Part shown: positions 23,610-36,085 of the stretch, in pieces
Position numbering within the stretch: position 1 is the stretch's first letter
Layout: the number at the start of each line of letters is the position of its first letter
From: Bolinopsis microptera
Lineage: Eukaryota; Ctenophora; Tentaculata; Lobata; Bolinopsidae
Direction of reading: 5' to 3'
Assembly (NCBI RefSeq): GCF_026151205.1
Contig: NC_087074.1
Coordinates: forward strand, 14,632,667 to 14,696,666
Length of the DNA stretch: 64,000 nt
Position numbers and translations under genes: made by a program
Notes under the pieces: generated by a model
What the model saw: the letters and a program-made list of their open reading frames with translations, nothing else
The model's database searches: none
Told to the model about the DNA's origin: nothing

Positions 23610-24125
23610 GTACCAACGTATTCACGTAAAAATGTCAGTTTAACTTCCACTTTTATATTATCTAGTTTAACATCGAGGTATTGATCAATGATTGCAATTA
23701 TTGTTTAGATATAATCACCACAGATTTTAGAGTATGTATGAAATAAAATTTTATCTGATTTAAAGAAAAGAATTTTGCAGTTTGTTGCACAAATAAATGA
23801 GGAATTAATCATAATTTTTGACATATATTTATCCGTTAGTGAATCCCCACCTGAATTTTGTCTTGTCTCAATATAGAAATTAGTAATTGTATCGTGTTTC
23901 CACATCTAAAATTTTGTTATTTTATTATATGACTATGATATGACATTTTATTAACTGCATTATTGCTGCATTGGTACTGAAGAATATGGATGTCTAATGG
24001 GTCTAATTATTAAATATTCAATAATATTCCATTTATTTATACCCACTGGTAATTAAAGATTTTTGTTATTTTGAATTTGGAAAGTTTGTGTAGTGTAATT
24101 TATTAATCAGTTAATTTATCCAGGA
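23610..24125. repeat. 3' flank of zinc-finger copy 2
   Basis: This matches the block at 21296-21835 (AGTACCAACGTATTCACG, ATCGAGGTATTGATCAATGA, GAGGAATTAATCATAATTTT, CCATTTATTTATACCCACTG) with scattered indels. It is followed directly by the leader of copy 3. Confidence 0.75.
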
Positions 24126-25160
24126 AATTTTGGTCATGTTTAACACGGAGTAAAAGATCCTCAAACAGGGTTGCTGATAAAGAAAAGAGTAACAAAAATT
24201 CTAATTCCGATCAAAAAGGAAATAAATAACTGACAGGAGGAGTGACGAATAACACATGGTTTCATTGACCAAAAAGTAAGCTCACATTCCTTTGTATGAT
24301 GAGTTCTTTGTGAACATATCAGAGACATCATGGTGAAACAATCAATGATATGTCTACTAAAATGTGCCAGTTCAATTCTTTACGATCAACAGTCAGATTG
24401 GGAAAGAAAATATCTTCTCCTGTTGGGAAAGATTTTAAATGTACGATTGTTCTTATACCTGAACTGAGAACAGTGATCTTGTGAAACATTATACGTAAAT
24501 CACAAACGGGAGAGAACCCTACAAGTGCAAAGAATTTCATATACTTGCTCTTTAAATCAAATTCTTTATTATTCACCAACGTACTCACACGGAGAGAAAC
24601 CTAACAAGTGTAAGGAATGTTTCAATTGTAGAGTCATAAAAGTGATCTCAAGAAACAATGAGGAACCACACGAGAGAACCCTACAAGTGTAACCAGGTGT
24701 TCTTATTTTAGTGCTTCAAAAAGTAATCTCAAGAAACATATGAGGACTCACACTGGAGAGGAACCCTACGACGTGCAAAGAATGATCAATAATATGCTCT
24801 TTTAAAATCAAGACTTATTGTACACAATTGTACACATACCTGGAGAAAACCCTACAAGTGGTAAGAATGTTCATAATACTTGCCCTTTTAAATCAGTCTT
24901 CTCACACACCAACGTACTCACAACGAGAGAGAATCCCACAAGCGTAAAGGAATGTTCATATTGTAGTGCTTCAGAAAGTGATTCTCAAGAAACATATGAG
25001 GACTCACAGAGAGAGAAAACCCTAAACAAGTGTAACCAATGTTCTTATTGCAGTGGCTCAGAAGTGTTCTCAGAAACATATATGACTCCACACGGGAGAA
25101 AAACTTACAAATTGCCAGGATGTTCTCATTTAACAACTGTTAATACTTTTTCATGAACAG
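24126..25160 (+). pseudogene. C2H2 zinc-finger gene, tandem copy 3 (indel-broken)
   Basis: The third leader (TTTAACACGGAGTAAAAGAT, AAGAGTAACAAAAAT, CATTGACCAAAAAGTAAGC) precedes fingers from about 24470 to 25130. About eight finger-like units are countable. Linkers vary (CTCACACTGGAGAGGAACCC, CTCACAACGAGAGAGAATCC) and carry frequent single-base errors. Short open runs such as HIPGENPTSG show the finger-linker character out of frame. The 3' flank resembles those of copies 1 and 2 but is shorter and partly repeated (25165-25660). Confidence 0.75.
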
Positions 25161-25164
25161 TCAC

Positions 25165-26880
25165 ATTTATAGTACCAGCGTATTCACAGGGTCAAGATGA
25201 AAGTTTACTTCACTTTTAAATTATTACTTTCAACAACGAGAATCGAGATATGATCAATGATTCATTTAAGTCTAGAAATAATGATCCACAAATATTCAAT
25301 GAGCTACAAATTTTTGAGAATATATTTTTCTGATCTCAATAAAAGAATTTTGCAAGTTTGCTGCACAAATAAATTAGAGTAATTATTCATCACTATGATA
25401 TATAATAATATATTAATATCTAACCATTTTATTGAATTCCGCTGATCAGTCAAACTTTATTAAAAACATGTATCACGGTAAAGAAAGTGACAGTTTAACT
25501 TCACATCTATATTAAATTAAGTTCACCAACGAGGTATGATCAATGGTTGCCACTTATTGTTTAGGAAATAATCTCCATAAATGTTCAGAGCTATGATTAA
25601 AGATTTTTATGATTTGAATAAAAGAATTTTAAAAGTTTGTTGACAATAAATTTTTCAACTTTCAAATCTCATAATTGCCATTAAATTGTGTTTGATTTTT
25701 TTCAAAATGTGCCAAAATCATTCATAAATCCCCGCTGTGCGTCCGGCAAATGCATGGTTTATGGCCGGGGTTTAAATTTTATTGGCGGGGCCGTGGCTGG
25801 GGTTTACCCCTCGCGATTCTGCAAATTTTGACCCGGGAAGGGCCGGGGTTTGTGATTTTGGCCGGGCCACTGGTAGCAAAACTTCTGAAGTGGCATGTGT
25901 GTTGAGCCAACTGAAGCCCCCTATTTCTCTTGATGCTAGTAGAGCTCTCACTTGAAGGAGGTGCACGACACTTTTCAGCTATATCGCATACTTGGCCTGG
26001 AGTTTGGAATTCTTTTTGATTTCTTAATCATTTCTTTCCCAGAGTTGGTGAGGCAACTTTATGCGGTTGTATACTTCCTAAGCACCTGGTCACTAATGCC
26101 TTAGCCCAGCTCAGTAGTGATTACATTGGAGGCTGTGTACTCAACTGGCATTCTTCGTGAGGTTTACCACTGCCCAATCCTCCCAATCTTATTGGTAAAC
26201 ACACTACACTACACTACACACACACTAAACAGTTTTACGTTAAAAACTTAACACTTCTCTCTCTAGAGATCTTCCCCTGCCTCAGCATATATCTCCTATA
26301 CTAGTGGCTCCAGGCCTCAGAGGATGGCACAGTCCTTTGCACAAACTCCCATCTGTGTTAATGCCAGAGATGTGAGGCACTCCCATCTTGATGTGATGCC
26401 AGAGGTCGAGATGTAGGCTGAGTAGAGCTGCTTTGAGGTTCAGATTTAGAGGGCTGGTTCTGTCGAAGACAGCCACTGAGCCATGACTGACAAATAGTGA
26501 GCGCCGGCGTTCGCCATCCACTGACAGACATGACTGACAAAATAGTGAGCGCAGAGCTTCTCCTCAAATTCCTATCGTGGTAAAAATACTTCCCTGGATT
26601 GGAGATCAATGGGCAATAAACTGTTTTTGTTCACGTGGCGAATCATTGTATTAGAGGCGCCAGGATGATCGCGGCGTGACATAAACGCCAACTGTCGCAA
26701 ACCAACATTTCTCCGCTATATAGCTCTATTGCACACTAGATGATAGCAAGATGTCGAATTTCAAACTATCGGTAAAGGTCCATTTTTCATTGGCCATTTA
26801 AGAGACACACTCATTACAACTCCAAATTTTACCTTAACATTGATATACCTTAATCATTAACAAACTATTTAAACAGACTA
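25165..26880. other. Repeated 3' flanks, GGCCGGGG-rich block, no supported gene
   Basis: 25165-25440 and 25480-25660 are two diverged copies of the zinc-finger 3' flank. 25735-25870 is GC-rich, with recurring GGCCGGGGTTT and GGGGTTTA. 26205-26225 is a short CACTA/CACA run. 26440-26545 contains a direct repeat (TGACTGACAAA then ATAGTGAGCGC, twice, about 65 bp apart). Minus-strand ORFs at 26282-26609 overlap it but show no family signature. Confidence 0.45.
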
Positions 26881-28200
26881 AGGCTACAACATGGCTGAGA
26901 GCGTCCTATTCAATGACACCCACCGACTGCAAGAGGAATGGCCCCATGAAAGACATTGAGACTCGGCTGAGAGTGTTAAGACATTAAGAAGATCACATCT
27001 TCAATGAAGAATGGGATGTCACTGCAGAGTTCACTCCCGAGCTTGAGAAGGCTCTCAGTTTGGTTTTGTTTAAGTTTATACTATTTAAATTACTATAATT
27101 TTATTTATAGCTGTTTGATTGAAAAACATTCCCAACATCTTTAAACAGATTTTGTTCTGCCTTGTTTACATTTGATTATTATGCAGGGATGGAAACCTCA
27201 TAAATAATAGTATAATTCATTAAATGTCACTGTGAATCATGTCCTGGAATTATTATTTGCCACGACATATTACCTTATTACATAATTATAATTCACTCCT
27301 CCTTGCCAAGATGCAACTAAATAACGGTTTTCCCGGTTACATAGCCACAACATTTCCCCACCAGCCTTGCCTGAACAGTCATGGCTTGCAAAATGGTCCG
27401 CTTATTGGGCATTTGGAGTTGGCCGCAGAAAACATTTACGATTTTACTATTTGGCAGATTGAAATTTCAATCGAACTGTATAAAGCGTAATGTGCATGGT
27501 CGAATCCACGGCAAAACTCGTGCACTAAATATTATAATATTCACATTATTAGACCATAATAAAGGCTCTTATTTAACAGTTTAATGCTAGTATCAGCTCC
27601 GTATAACCGCTGCAACTGTTTTAGTGGTTTCTAGTCCTATTTTTAAAAGTGAGTTAAATCATGCATAATTGCATAATTGCAATAAATTCTAGCCGATACA
27701 GAGCAAGGATTACAGCATACAAAATATTTTTTTAATTTATTGAAACAAGATTTAAATTTTAACAGCCAGTAAATATAATAAATACCCAAATTCAATTCTC
27801 AACTTCAGTTGGCCTTGCCGTTCACCAAGTTCACTTTTCTTTTAATTTTTATTATTTGTGTGCAGCAGTTGCAAAATGCATGTTTTAAATATTAATTGAT
27901 TTTTATTTTTTCATTTCACCTTCATAATGTGTTTGAGCCGTGTTTTGTCGTGTCCTTGAAAAGGAGGAAAAGATCCCAAAGCTGTTTAAAAAGTAAGGTG
28001 CCCCAACTGTCGCCCTGATCACATTGTTGTTCAATTTACGTAACGCGCGATCTTAATTCCCTAGAACAGGAGCTGGAGTCACTCAGCCCAATCTCATCTT
28101 TTCATCGCGCGCAATTCTAAGACCTACGCGAACGGCATATGATCGACGCTTATTGCTATTGAGTGGATCATTTTAATTTCTCACCAAGTCTTCAAATTTC
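26881..28200. other. No supported gene; possible degraded exon at 26891-27060
   Basis: ATGGCTGAGAGCGTCCTATT at 26891 opens a short frame, and a protein-like run (NEEWDVTAEFTPELEKALS) follows near 27003 in another frame. This may be a frameshifted exon of unknown origin. The rest, to 28200, is AT-rich and shows only chance ORFs (27239-27584). Confidence 0.3.
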
Positions 28201-28204
28201 AGCT

Positions 28205-28712
28205 GCTCGTGTCTGACGGCACAAGGAGCAGCAGCTCTTTAACGATAAGAACGAATTCGTTGTCTGGAGAGGATAAACTGTATGTAGCAATCTCCTCTGA
28301 CAGAGGACTTTGCGGAGGTATCCACTCGGATGTGCAGGAAATTTAAGGCCCTTTCACCTCGAAAGTCTTAATCAAGAAAAGTCTATCTTAGTTGGTGACA
28401 AGGTGAGACTTACAGGATCTTTCAAGTAGCACGTGTTATCGTTTCTTTCTAAACTGGTTTCTAGGTTTTCTGGTTCTCCACTCTTTAAGCGCTATTCATA
28501 ACACTCCCCTCTCAGGGCTAAGCCATTCTTTCTGAAGACGATGGGAGACACAATCCGTCCACATTTAACAATGTTGGAAAAAAGCGAGCTCTTTCACTGA
28601 CGCTTCTGGAGATTGCCGAGGAGATCCTGTCTCACGAGTTTGACAGTGCTGGAATCTTACCACTCAATTTATCAACGTGGTCTCTTATAAACCCATCGAT
28701 AGCTTCTTTTTC
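28205..28712 (+). pseudogene. ATP5F1C: ATP synthase F1 gamma subunit, partial and frameshifted
   Basis: The F1 gamma subunit is the rotating shaft of mitochondrial ATP synthase. After an acceptor (TTCAAATTTCAG) the frames give LFNDKNEFVV, then EDKLYVAISSDRGLCGGIHS, the family hallmark, then LVGDK before a GTGAGA donor. A second exon after CACTCCCCTCTCAG gives NNVGKK and SFTDAS, then EIAEEILSHEFDSAGI, then VVSYKPID, each in a different frame. The order matches gamma-subunit proteins. At least four frame changes and internal stops are needed. The conserved N-terminal and C-terminal helices are not found in the neighbourhood. It is either a decayed partial copy or a real gene with consensus indels. 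Confidence 0.75.
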
Positions 28713-28945
28713 CTAATACCTTAGATATTTAATATTTACTTTGTTAAAATCAGTTTTTTAAGGGCGCCTTTAAGAGATCTTCAGTATAGCTGACAGATTT
28801 TTGCAATCTTGATAGAGAACGAATTATCTTTTGTAACATGCGATAATTTTCAGTTTGCAGCTACCGCGTATTTATCAATTGCGTGTGTACATGTACCCAT
28901 TATACAAGTACACTATGGAGTATGATCGAATTTGAGCCGATCTCA

Positions 28946-29288
28946 GGTACTTCAAGAATTCGATAAAGATGAACTGGAAAATGTGGAGGGCAAGTGGTTC
29001 ATTGCGTTGGGAAAAGAACTGAAAACTCGACAACGTCCTACCATGACATTTTGTGAGATATGGACAGAGAAAAATTCATAGCTCGTCTGTATATAAAAGG
29101 CATGTATATCTGGCACTAGGCTTGTAGGAAGCAATAGACCTCGTTCGACGACAGGAATTGCCTATGCTAAAATGATGGAGATCATCCATTTGCTTCAAGA
29201 CGAAGCGTTAGCAAGACTAAAGGAGAAAGGTGATCAGGCTGCAGGGCAGCTTATTGTGCATGAAGGACAAAGAACTACAGTTGTTTAA
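28946..29288 (+). pseudogene. Unrecognised 3' gene end, frame-broken
   Basis: After an acceptor-like CGATCTCAG the plus strand reads VLQEFDKDELENVEGKWFIA, then KELKTRQRPTMTF. After shifts it gives FIARLYIKGMYIW and finally MMEIIHLLQDEALARLKEKG with a terminal EGQRTTVV and stop at 29286-29288. AATAAA follows at 29379-29384. At least two indels and one in-frame TAG interrupt it. The peptide is helical and charged; I do not recognise the family. It is unclear whether it belongs to the gamma-subunit locus just upstream. Confidence 0.45.
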
Positions 29289-29389
29289 AACCATTGGAAA
29301 CCGTAATCAGACCCGATACTGCAACTTGTAAAATGAATCTCCTGTTTGCTCTGGATTCAAATGAAAGTGACAATTTTGAATAAAGGGTT

Positions 29390-29960
29390 TACTACTCACT
29401 GACCTTTGTTTCGTGTGATAGAATTAAAGTCAGTCTAACAACTGACTGTGAATACTATTAACGTTATTTGTAATGAACTTGAAGCCTAAATATTGTTTCA
29501 AGAGGGTATTATTGACGTATTCTATTGCGCTACTAAAACTAGAAATTATCGTCGCAACATCTCTTTCGTTCTAGCTTCACTCATTTTTTAAATTAGGTTA
29601 ATGTGTACATAAAAATTATATTGTATTGTAGATAAGATATTCGGCTATCGGAGTAGAAGGTCAAAAAGCAAACAAAACTTTTAACAAAATATGATATTCG
29701 CAATTGAACTACTAATCTTTGACGCGTATTTGTTTAAAAAGTTGGTAATGTGCGGAGTCTTTTAATCATATTAACTATAAAATTCTACCAATTTTTATGA
29801 ATCTTTTACAGTAATGTTTGCCAAATAATTTGCAATCACATTGTATCATTATTAATAACTCAAATAAAAAGTTGTTATTTTCATTCGGCTACAAAACGTT
29901 TCCTATCAAAATAAGCAATAAAACGTCCAAAGGAGGTCCCATCTGCGCGTGCCGGGGTGA
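29390..29960. other. AT-rich spacer
   Basis: No gene, RNA or repeat is recognised. Confidence 0.4.
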
Positions 29961-29969
29961 CAGTGTTGT

Positions 29970-30320
29970 CATACGTTGTATGACCCGCCGCGCACGAAGT
30001 GCTCCCCCTGAAACGACCGTGGGGGTCGCAACGTGATACAACGCACAACGACAGTGGGGATCACTACGTGATACAATTAAAAATTGAACATTAATCATGT
30101 CCATGATCGAACCGTCGTTTTGAATCATGTCAATAATTATATAATGCACATCATGATGGCTTGACCATTGTTAATGGTCTGGCCCGGCGCGCGCGCTACT
30201 TCGTAGCACTTGCCGTCGGGCACATTTCGAGAAGAAAGTGGCGCGCGCTACTTCAAAGAAATTTAGACGAGTAACATCCGTCAACATGATGGCATGAGAT
30301 TGAATGGAATACCCAACGCG
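29970..30320 (+). repeat. GC-rich nested-hairpin repeat, copy 3
   Basis: CATACGTTGTATGACCCGCC leads into GCGCACGAAGTGC, CCCCCTGAAACGACCGTGGG and repeated GTGATACAA blocks, then TAATTATATAATGCACATCA, the arms CGGCGCGCGCGCTACTTCGT and GGCGCGCGCTACTTC, and GATGGCATGAGATTGAATGG. The order matches 14440-14530. The inverse of the GGCCCGGCGCGCG block is seen at 11280-11330. Confidence 0.7.
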
Positions 30321-32120
30321 AGCTGACTACTCAGAATGCGCGAGCACGTCAACATAAAATTTTTCGCGCCCTACAAACTTCGGTAGACCTTATAATTTGC
30401 AACTGAACGCTTGCGTATGTCGTAGTTCAAGCTGCGCGCGCGGTATGAGTATTTTCATTGCATCATACAACATAAATTATTGGATTATAAGTAGAAGCTA
30501 TTTGTACAGGGATTTTCTCATCGATACTTTAAATGACTAATCTTTAAAAAACAAGGTCGATTCTTATACAATTACAATATATTTTGCATATGCGCGTTAA
30601 ATCAATTCGTTATCATGTAATAATGTGTGTCATACTTAAATGTTAAAGCTAGGAATATTTGTGTATGGATTTTCATTCTAAAACATGGAAAGATTTCATC
30701 AATTAATGTAACTTGGTACCATATGGTTTATTTGATCTTATATGTTATCGATTTATATAGTTTTACGTTATCGTGTATCATGTATTGATAGTTATACATT
30801 ATTATTATACAACGAGTCCAACCCAGCGCGCGTTTTGGTAGTTTATAAACCTACAAATAATTTTATCCCCTGATAAACTCCAAGATATTATACATCAACG
30901 GATTATAATCTCATTGTATAGTCACATAACATGATAGCATGACCTAAATTTTGACAAATGGCTAAGCTCTTGACAAAAATTTTAACCTGTAAAAGTCATA
31001 AAAATGATAACTTCACATAATCGGGTGGAAATCATGCTTTTTAAAATTTTTCACGAAAGTTTTTAACAGCATATTGTTTATCACATTTTTTTACACAAGA
31101 TTTGAATCATGTTGTAATTTTGTTTTCCAATATTTTGATCAAAAATAATTTTTATTTGGATTTCAAAGTACGCACTACGCCGCGCAGTTAGAAATCGTAA
31201 TTAGGAGATTTGAGATTTAATCATTATTTTCACAAGTGAGTCGATATATTGCAATCCCATCTCTTTTCGTTGCTGCTCACAGCATAGAGCTTCAATGCTC
31301 AAACCGTATATCTAGTTGATAGTAAAGTAGTATAGAAGTAGTAAAGTAGTATAGAAGCTGTTTCGTTGCACATTGAAATACATATATTACTAAATGATCT
31401 TGAGAGGTTATTTGATGTAATCGATTTAGTGTTACTCACTTTACTGCCTTTAAGCTGTGATGTGCTGGAGACTACTAAAACTTGTTCTAGTATAGAAAAG
31501 CACAGCGGATTTTGCTATCATGTTACACTTTTGTAGATCAGGATCGAATTTGAACGTATTACTCCTAAACAGATTATTTCAATCCTGCATTATATGGAAA
31601 TATCGATAACCCATTCGAGCCTTTTTTAAATGTGTTTATGTTTTAGAAAAAGTATATTATTGTGATACTTCCATGTATTAAATCGTTTAAATGGTATGGT
31701 AAAGAACAGTACACAGATACTTATTCTTTGATGCCCCGAAACACATTCCTAGCTCTAGATCTGCCTTACATTTCAATAATGGCTCTTTCATCACATTTGC
31801 TTGATAACTGCTGATTTGTAATGCTTAAAATTGACCCCACTCAGTTTGACTATCTTAGGTTAGCTGTAATATCGAACTCGACAGTAGCTTCCTCTGTCAT
31901 GTCGGAGATCTCAGGAGACGACTGGGTATTTTGTGTCAAGAAGAGGTTAACCTCCCACTTAACAAGATAAACATCAAATTCATAGGTTTGTCTCTATTTT
32001 GATGGTTACTGATACAGCAGTTCATGTGTTTAAAATGTATGGGTTAAATTCTAATTAAATTCGGTAATAAATATTACTGCAAATGTTGTAAACGGTAAAA
32101 CCATTGTGTATAAGACAGTC
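30321..32120. other. AT-rich stretch with a possible exon near 31910-31990
   Basis: A direct duplication (AGTAAAGTAGTATAGAAG) occurs at 31322-31360. Between an AG at about 31915 and ATAG|GTTTGT near 31985 one frame reads RRLGILCQEEVNLPLNKINI, which could be an exon upstream of the candidate at 32132. Evidence is weak and nothing else is recognised. Confidence 0.3.
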
Positions 32121-32131
32121 AATTATCTCAG

Positions 32132-32267
32132 GAGTGCCAAACAGGGACCGTTTATTCGAGAGGACTTCTCTGATGACAGAGATGTGGAAAAGACTACGTC
32201 CTTCTCTGGAAAACTACAAGGATAAAATACCCACCTTCTTCGGGAAAAAGTCCATCATATGCGAAAG
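32132..32267 (+). CDS. Candidate internal exon, unknown gene
   Basis: The segment lies between a good acceptor (CAATTATCTCAG) and a donor (GCGAAAG|GTAAATC). One frame is fully open: VPNRDRLFERTSLMTEMWKR, then LENYKDKIPTFFGKKSIICE. The charged and aromatic mix is protein-like. No further exon can be tied to it, because the repeats starting at 32395 follow. No family is recognised. Confidence 0.35.
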
Positions 32268-32394
32268 GTAAATCGTTTATTTTTGAAAACCCGATCACAA
32301 TCAAAGCATATACAATTTGGGCATGTCCCAGCCAACTTAAGCCGAAAATCTGGCTTTGAAATCTTTAATTTGAAAACACCCAAAAATGTAGTTA

Positions 32395-33207
32395 ATATAC
32401 CCCTCCACCATACCAGATCGATTTTAAGTCAGCCAAGGCATAATTACTGCCCAAAAAGCCTGTTCCAAATTTGTCTCAATTCTGTTCCAGAATCCCAACT
32501 TCTCTGAAACCAAAATGGAACATTGCCCACAAAGCCTTTTCTGAGGATGCTAGGGCCACCAAACTTTTCAAGGACACTCCTGGTATCGATACCAATCGAT
32601 TCTGATCGCCTTCAACTCAGTTTAGGCGATTATAGGGTAAAGTTCATTTTTGTTCATTTCATGAACCAGGGGATCATTTTGCACTAAAAAGGTTTTTTTA
32701 AAGTTGAACAAAAAATGTCACAATTTGATGTGTGAAAATAGTGCTTTCGATGTGAAACTGGATGATTCTTGACGCACCCTATCCCTTCGGTGGAGTATTA
32801 CATTTCACAGAAAAAAACTTCTGAGTTGCTGAACATGTTAGTAAACAATATGCCCCTCTACCATACCATATCGATTCCATGCCAGTCCAGGCATAATTAC
32901 CGCTAAAAAGCATGTTTCTAAATTTGTGTCAATTGTTTCCACCATCTCAACTACTCTGAAACCAAAATAGAAACATTGCCCCAGAGCCCTTTCTGAACAT
33001 GCTAGGCACACCAAACTTCTCAGGGACACTCCTGGTATCAATACCGACCGATTCCAATTGGTTTTAGCCCAATTCATGGGATTCTATGAAAATGTTCATT
33101 TTGTGTTCATTTCATTCATTCCATGAACCAGGGGAGTATTTTGCACTTCTAAGTGGCTGGAAATGTTAGTACATGTGTCCTTCTACCATACCAGATAGAT
33201 TCCAAGT
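32395..33207 (+). repeat. Dispersed ~300 bp repeat, two copies and the start of a third
   Basis: Copy 1 (32395-32690) and copy 2 (about 32850-33150) share CCTCCACCATACCAGATCG or CTCTACCATACCATATCG, GGCATAATTAC, TTTCTGA, GGACACTCCTGGTATC, and TTCATTTCATGAACCAGGGG or its variant. The third copy starts at about 33178 and is split after GATTCCAAGT by the element at 33208-35164, resuming at 35169. ORFs in these copies are not conserved. Confidence 0.8.
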
Positions 33208-35164
33208 GGACACGTTCAAAAAAAGGTGGCACTAGAGATTGATTTTTTTTTAATGAGTTTTAAAAATGGTCATTGCTCTTTGTTGGTTGATATATCTATC
33301 TATACCTTTAGAAATTCGATTAAATTTCATGATCCTGAAATCACGGAGTCTGTAGTGCTTATATCACAGGAGTTATCGTTATTTGTGTGCCAATGATTCA
33401 AAAATCACACAATTAGAAATGCAAGATGAATCAACACTAGATAATCTGAAAAGTACTATTCACAAAGACGCCAAAATTGATATGGTGACTATAATGCATG
33501 TAAGGAATAAAATGTCTTATTTGAAATTGTTATTGGTGCCAAAATGATTCAAAAATCACAACTTAAACATTGGAAATGAGCCTATTTTAAGCAGTGATTA
33601 TTGAATCATCTTACGTTTTTATTGGCTTTCTATCATTTTTTAGGGTACAAAATAGTATTAAATAGTATTAAAACCAGTTAATATGATTCAAAAATCACAT
33701 TTTCGTTATTGGTGCGCTATTAAGTCTCACTATAGTAAGCCTTAAATTAAGTGCACAATATGACAACATATATCCATTCTATGGTTCTTATTATGTGATT
33801 TTTGAATCCATGTCTAAGCTTATACCATATTGAAGGCCTTTGAGCGATAATTTTTGATCTGGGTGGTTAAATGATTCAAAAATCACACAAATCTGGCTAC
33901 CAACTATGTAATTTTCTTTAAAGTATGACAATTGAATCATATGTAATGTTCAAGTTGTAATGACATTTTGAAAAGAAAGGTAATGAATCGATAATCACAT
34001 TTCAAAAATTCAATTAAGTATTATACGTAACTGATTGATTCATTTGTCACAGTATGGAGACAAAATTACCATGGCTTGAGTAGTAAAAGTACTTGCCTAG
34101 TTTAATCAGTTTAAAATCAGTGTTTTGTGATTATTGATTCCACTATTACTCTAATAACGAACTTCTCCATGACCTTAAACAAGTGCAGTGTCACAACAAA
34201 TTACTGCAGATTTACTATGAATACCAACCTGATATAGAGCCAAAAAGTGATGTTGTTGTTGTGAAACCAGTATTTCTGGTACCCATAGGGGATTTGAAAT
34301 CAACTTATAAATCAAATGTCATTCCTCAAAGTATCATAATCAAACCCCGGGCGAGTCCAAAATTAGAAACCTGAGTATTGATTCATATGAAATATGAATA
34401 TCTCTTTAACGATAAAATTTCCTGAACCAGATCTGACTCGCTATGTCTGTTCAGACATGTTTGTCTGCCAGATCGTGGTACCTGAGTCCCTTCATTGCCG
34501 TGCATTGAAATCACACAATAACACACAAAGCTAGAATCACGGCAAATCGACATTCATCGCTTTTTCATCGGAGTACTAATGGACAGTGTTCAAATGGACA
34601 GTGTACATTCCCCTGATACAGCATCATTTCAATATATGCTCATTTATGTGATTTTTGACTCATTATGGCACTTTTAACCATCTAAATTCTCTAAATATTA
34701 GTTAGCATGATATAATTGTGATTGATAGAGTTCATTGTTACAATCATTCCGTTGATATTCATATCACATTCATCATTCTAAAATACTTAGTCAGAATTAA
34801 CCCTGTATGTGATAATTGCATCGTAACTCCACATTTAACCGGTGATTCTTTGCACTTTTAACACTCAGCTATCTCAAAAAGGTTCAATAATCACATTGAG
34901 AAGCAGGACACACTCACAGAATGTAAATTCATCATTAGAGGTGCAAGAAATGAATATTTTGTGATTTCTGGCTCATATCTGCACAATTAACAGATATAAA
35001 GAGATGAATGACTTTATTATGTGACATTTGAATCTTTTTGGACCACATTAAAATTTGGTTAACTTTCATAGCATACTCCTTGAGATACAAGTATTTTAAA
35101 ATGCTTCACACAATTTTGGCAGTGAAAAATCAATCTCTAGTGCCACCTTTTTATGAACGTGTCC
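33208..35164. mobile_element. 1,957 bp TIR element with internal TGATTCAAAAATCACA motif array
   Basis: The ends are ~40 bp inverted repeats with about one mismatch, starting GGACACGTTCA and continuing AAAGGTGGCACTAGAGATTG into T. The tetranucleotide AAGT flanks both ends (33204-33207 and 35165-35168), and the interrupted host repeat is continuous across the insertion. TGATTCAAAAATCACA or its reverse complement occurs nearly exactly at about 33394, 33545, 33684, 33794, 33872 and 34643. Looser copies lie near 33982, 34037, 34117, 34883, 34960 and 35020. No transposase is evident. A 63-codon plus-strand ORF at 34183-34374 (IEPKSDVVVVKPVFLVPIGD) reads like protein but matches no family I know. 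The superfamily is not assigned. Confidence 0.8.
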
Positions 35165-35168
35165 AAGT

Positions 35169-35740
35169 CAGTACAAGCATAAATACGGCTGTAAAAGCAT
35201 GTTTCCAAAATTGTATCAAATGTTTCCACCATCTCAACTACTATTTTCATTTTTGTTCATTTTCCATACATTCCATGAACCTGGGTAATGTTATTTGAGT
35301 TTTGATGGCTCTTAGGCCTAGTTTTTACCTACATCCATCTTAGAAAACCGAATTGAGGCTTCCCAGCACTTAAATACAGCCAATACTTCGATGTGCCCAT
35401 GTTCCAAAAATCTGGATTCTCAGGAGGATTATTGTGCCAAAATTGGGACATTTTGGAACATTGGTAACATCGGTTCTAGACATGCAATGATTCTCAAACT
35501 TGGTTTGAGTGGTCCTAGGACTAATATAAACACTTTCCGACCCATTTTAAACCATTCTGAGAATGTTCATTTTCGTTCATTTCTGGTCATTCCATGGGTA
35601 GTTTTATACGACTTTTTATGGTTCCTAGGCCTAGCTTACGGCTATATCCATCTTAGAAATCCGAACTGAGCCTTCCCAGCACTCAAATACGGCCAATACT
35701 GTGATGTGCCCATGTTCCAAATTTATGAATTCATCTACTG
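35169..35740 (+). repeat. Resumed host repeat and a tandem pair of a second repeat
   Basis: 35169-35290 continues the third copy of the 32.4-33.2 kb repeat. 35330-35435 and 35640-35730 share ATCCATCTTAGAAA, CTTCCCAGCACT and GATGTGCCCATGTTCC, so they are tandem copies. 35445-35610 (GGACATTTTGGAACATTGGT, CTTGGTTTGAGTGGTCCTAG) recurs at 44447-44640. Confidence 0.75.
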
Positions 35741-36085
35741 CATTTTCTGATGGCGGCTGGCGCGAATTCGATTTTCGGTAAGAACAACATCAGTTTTCAA
35801 ATTTGAGATATTTTTAGCGCGCGGCGCGCGCACTGCGTGTTAAATTTTAAATTTACGCCAGCTAGCAGGTGTCAGATTTACTGGTTATAATTGTGGGAAG
35901 TCCATCTATGTTTATTATTAATAATTTTTGGTTGACTATTTATTTTCCCCAGGAAACTTACTCACGTGCGAAAGACGAACCCTAAGAATTGGAGAATAAC
36001 GGCAGTAGACAGCAGCTAACTTCCCCTGTACTCAACGACATTGAACAATAGACATGAAATGACTCGCTGACCCCCTACAAAGTAC

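Noticed and set aside
33390-35040. CRISPR-like array (regularly repeated TGATTCAAAAATCACA)
   Set aside because: Spacing is irregular, orientation is mixed, the motif is degenerate and the setting is a eukaryotic TIR element.
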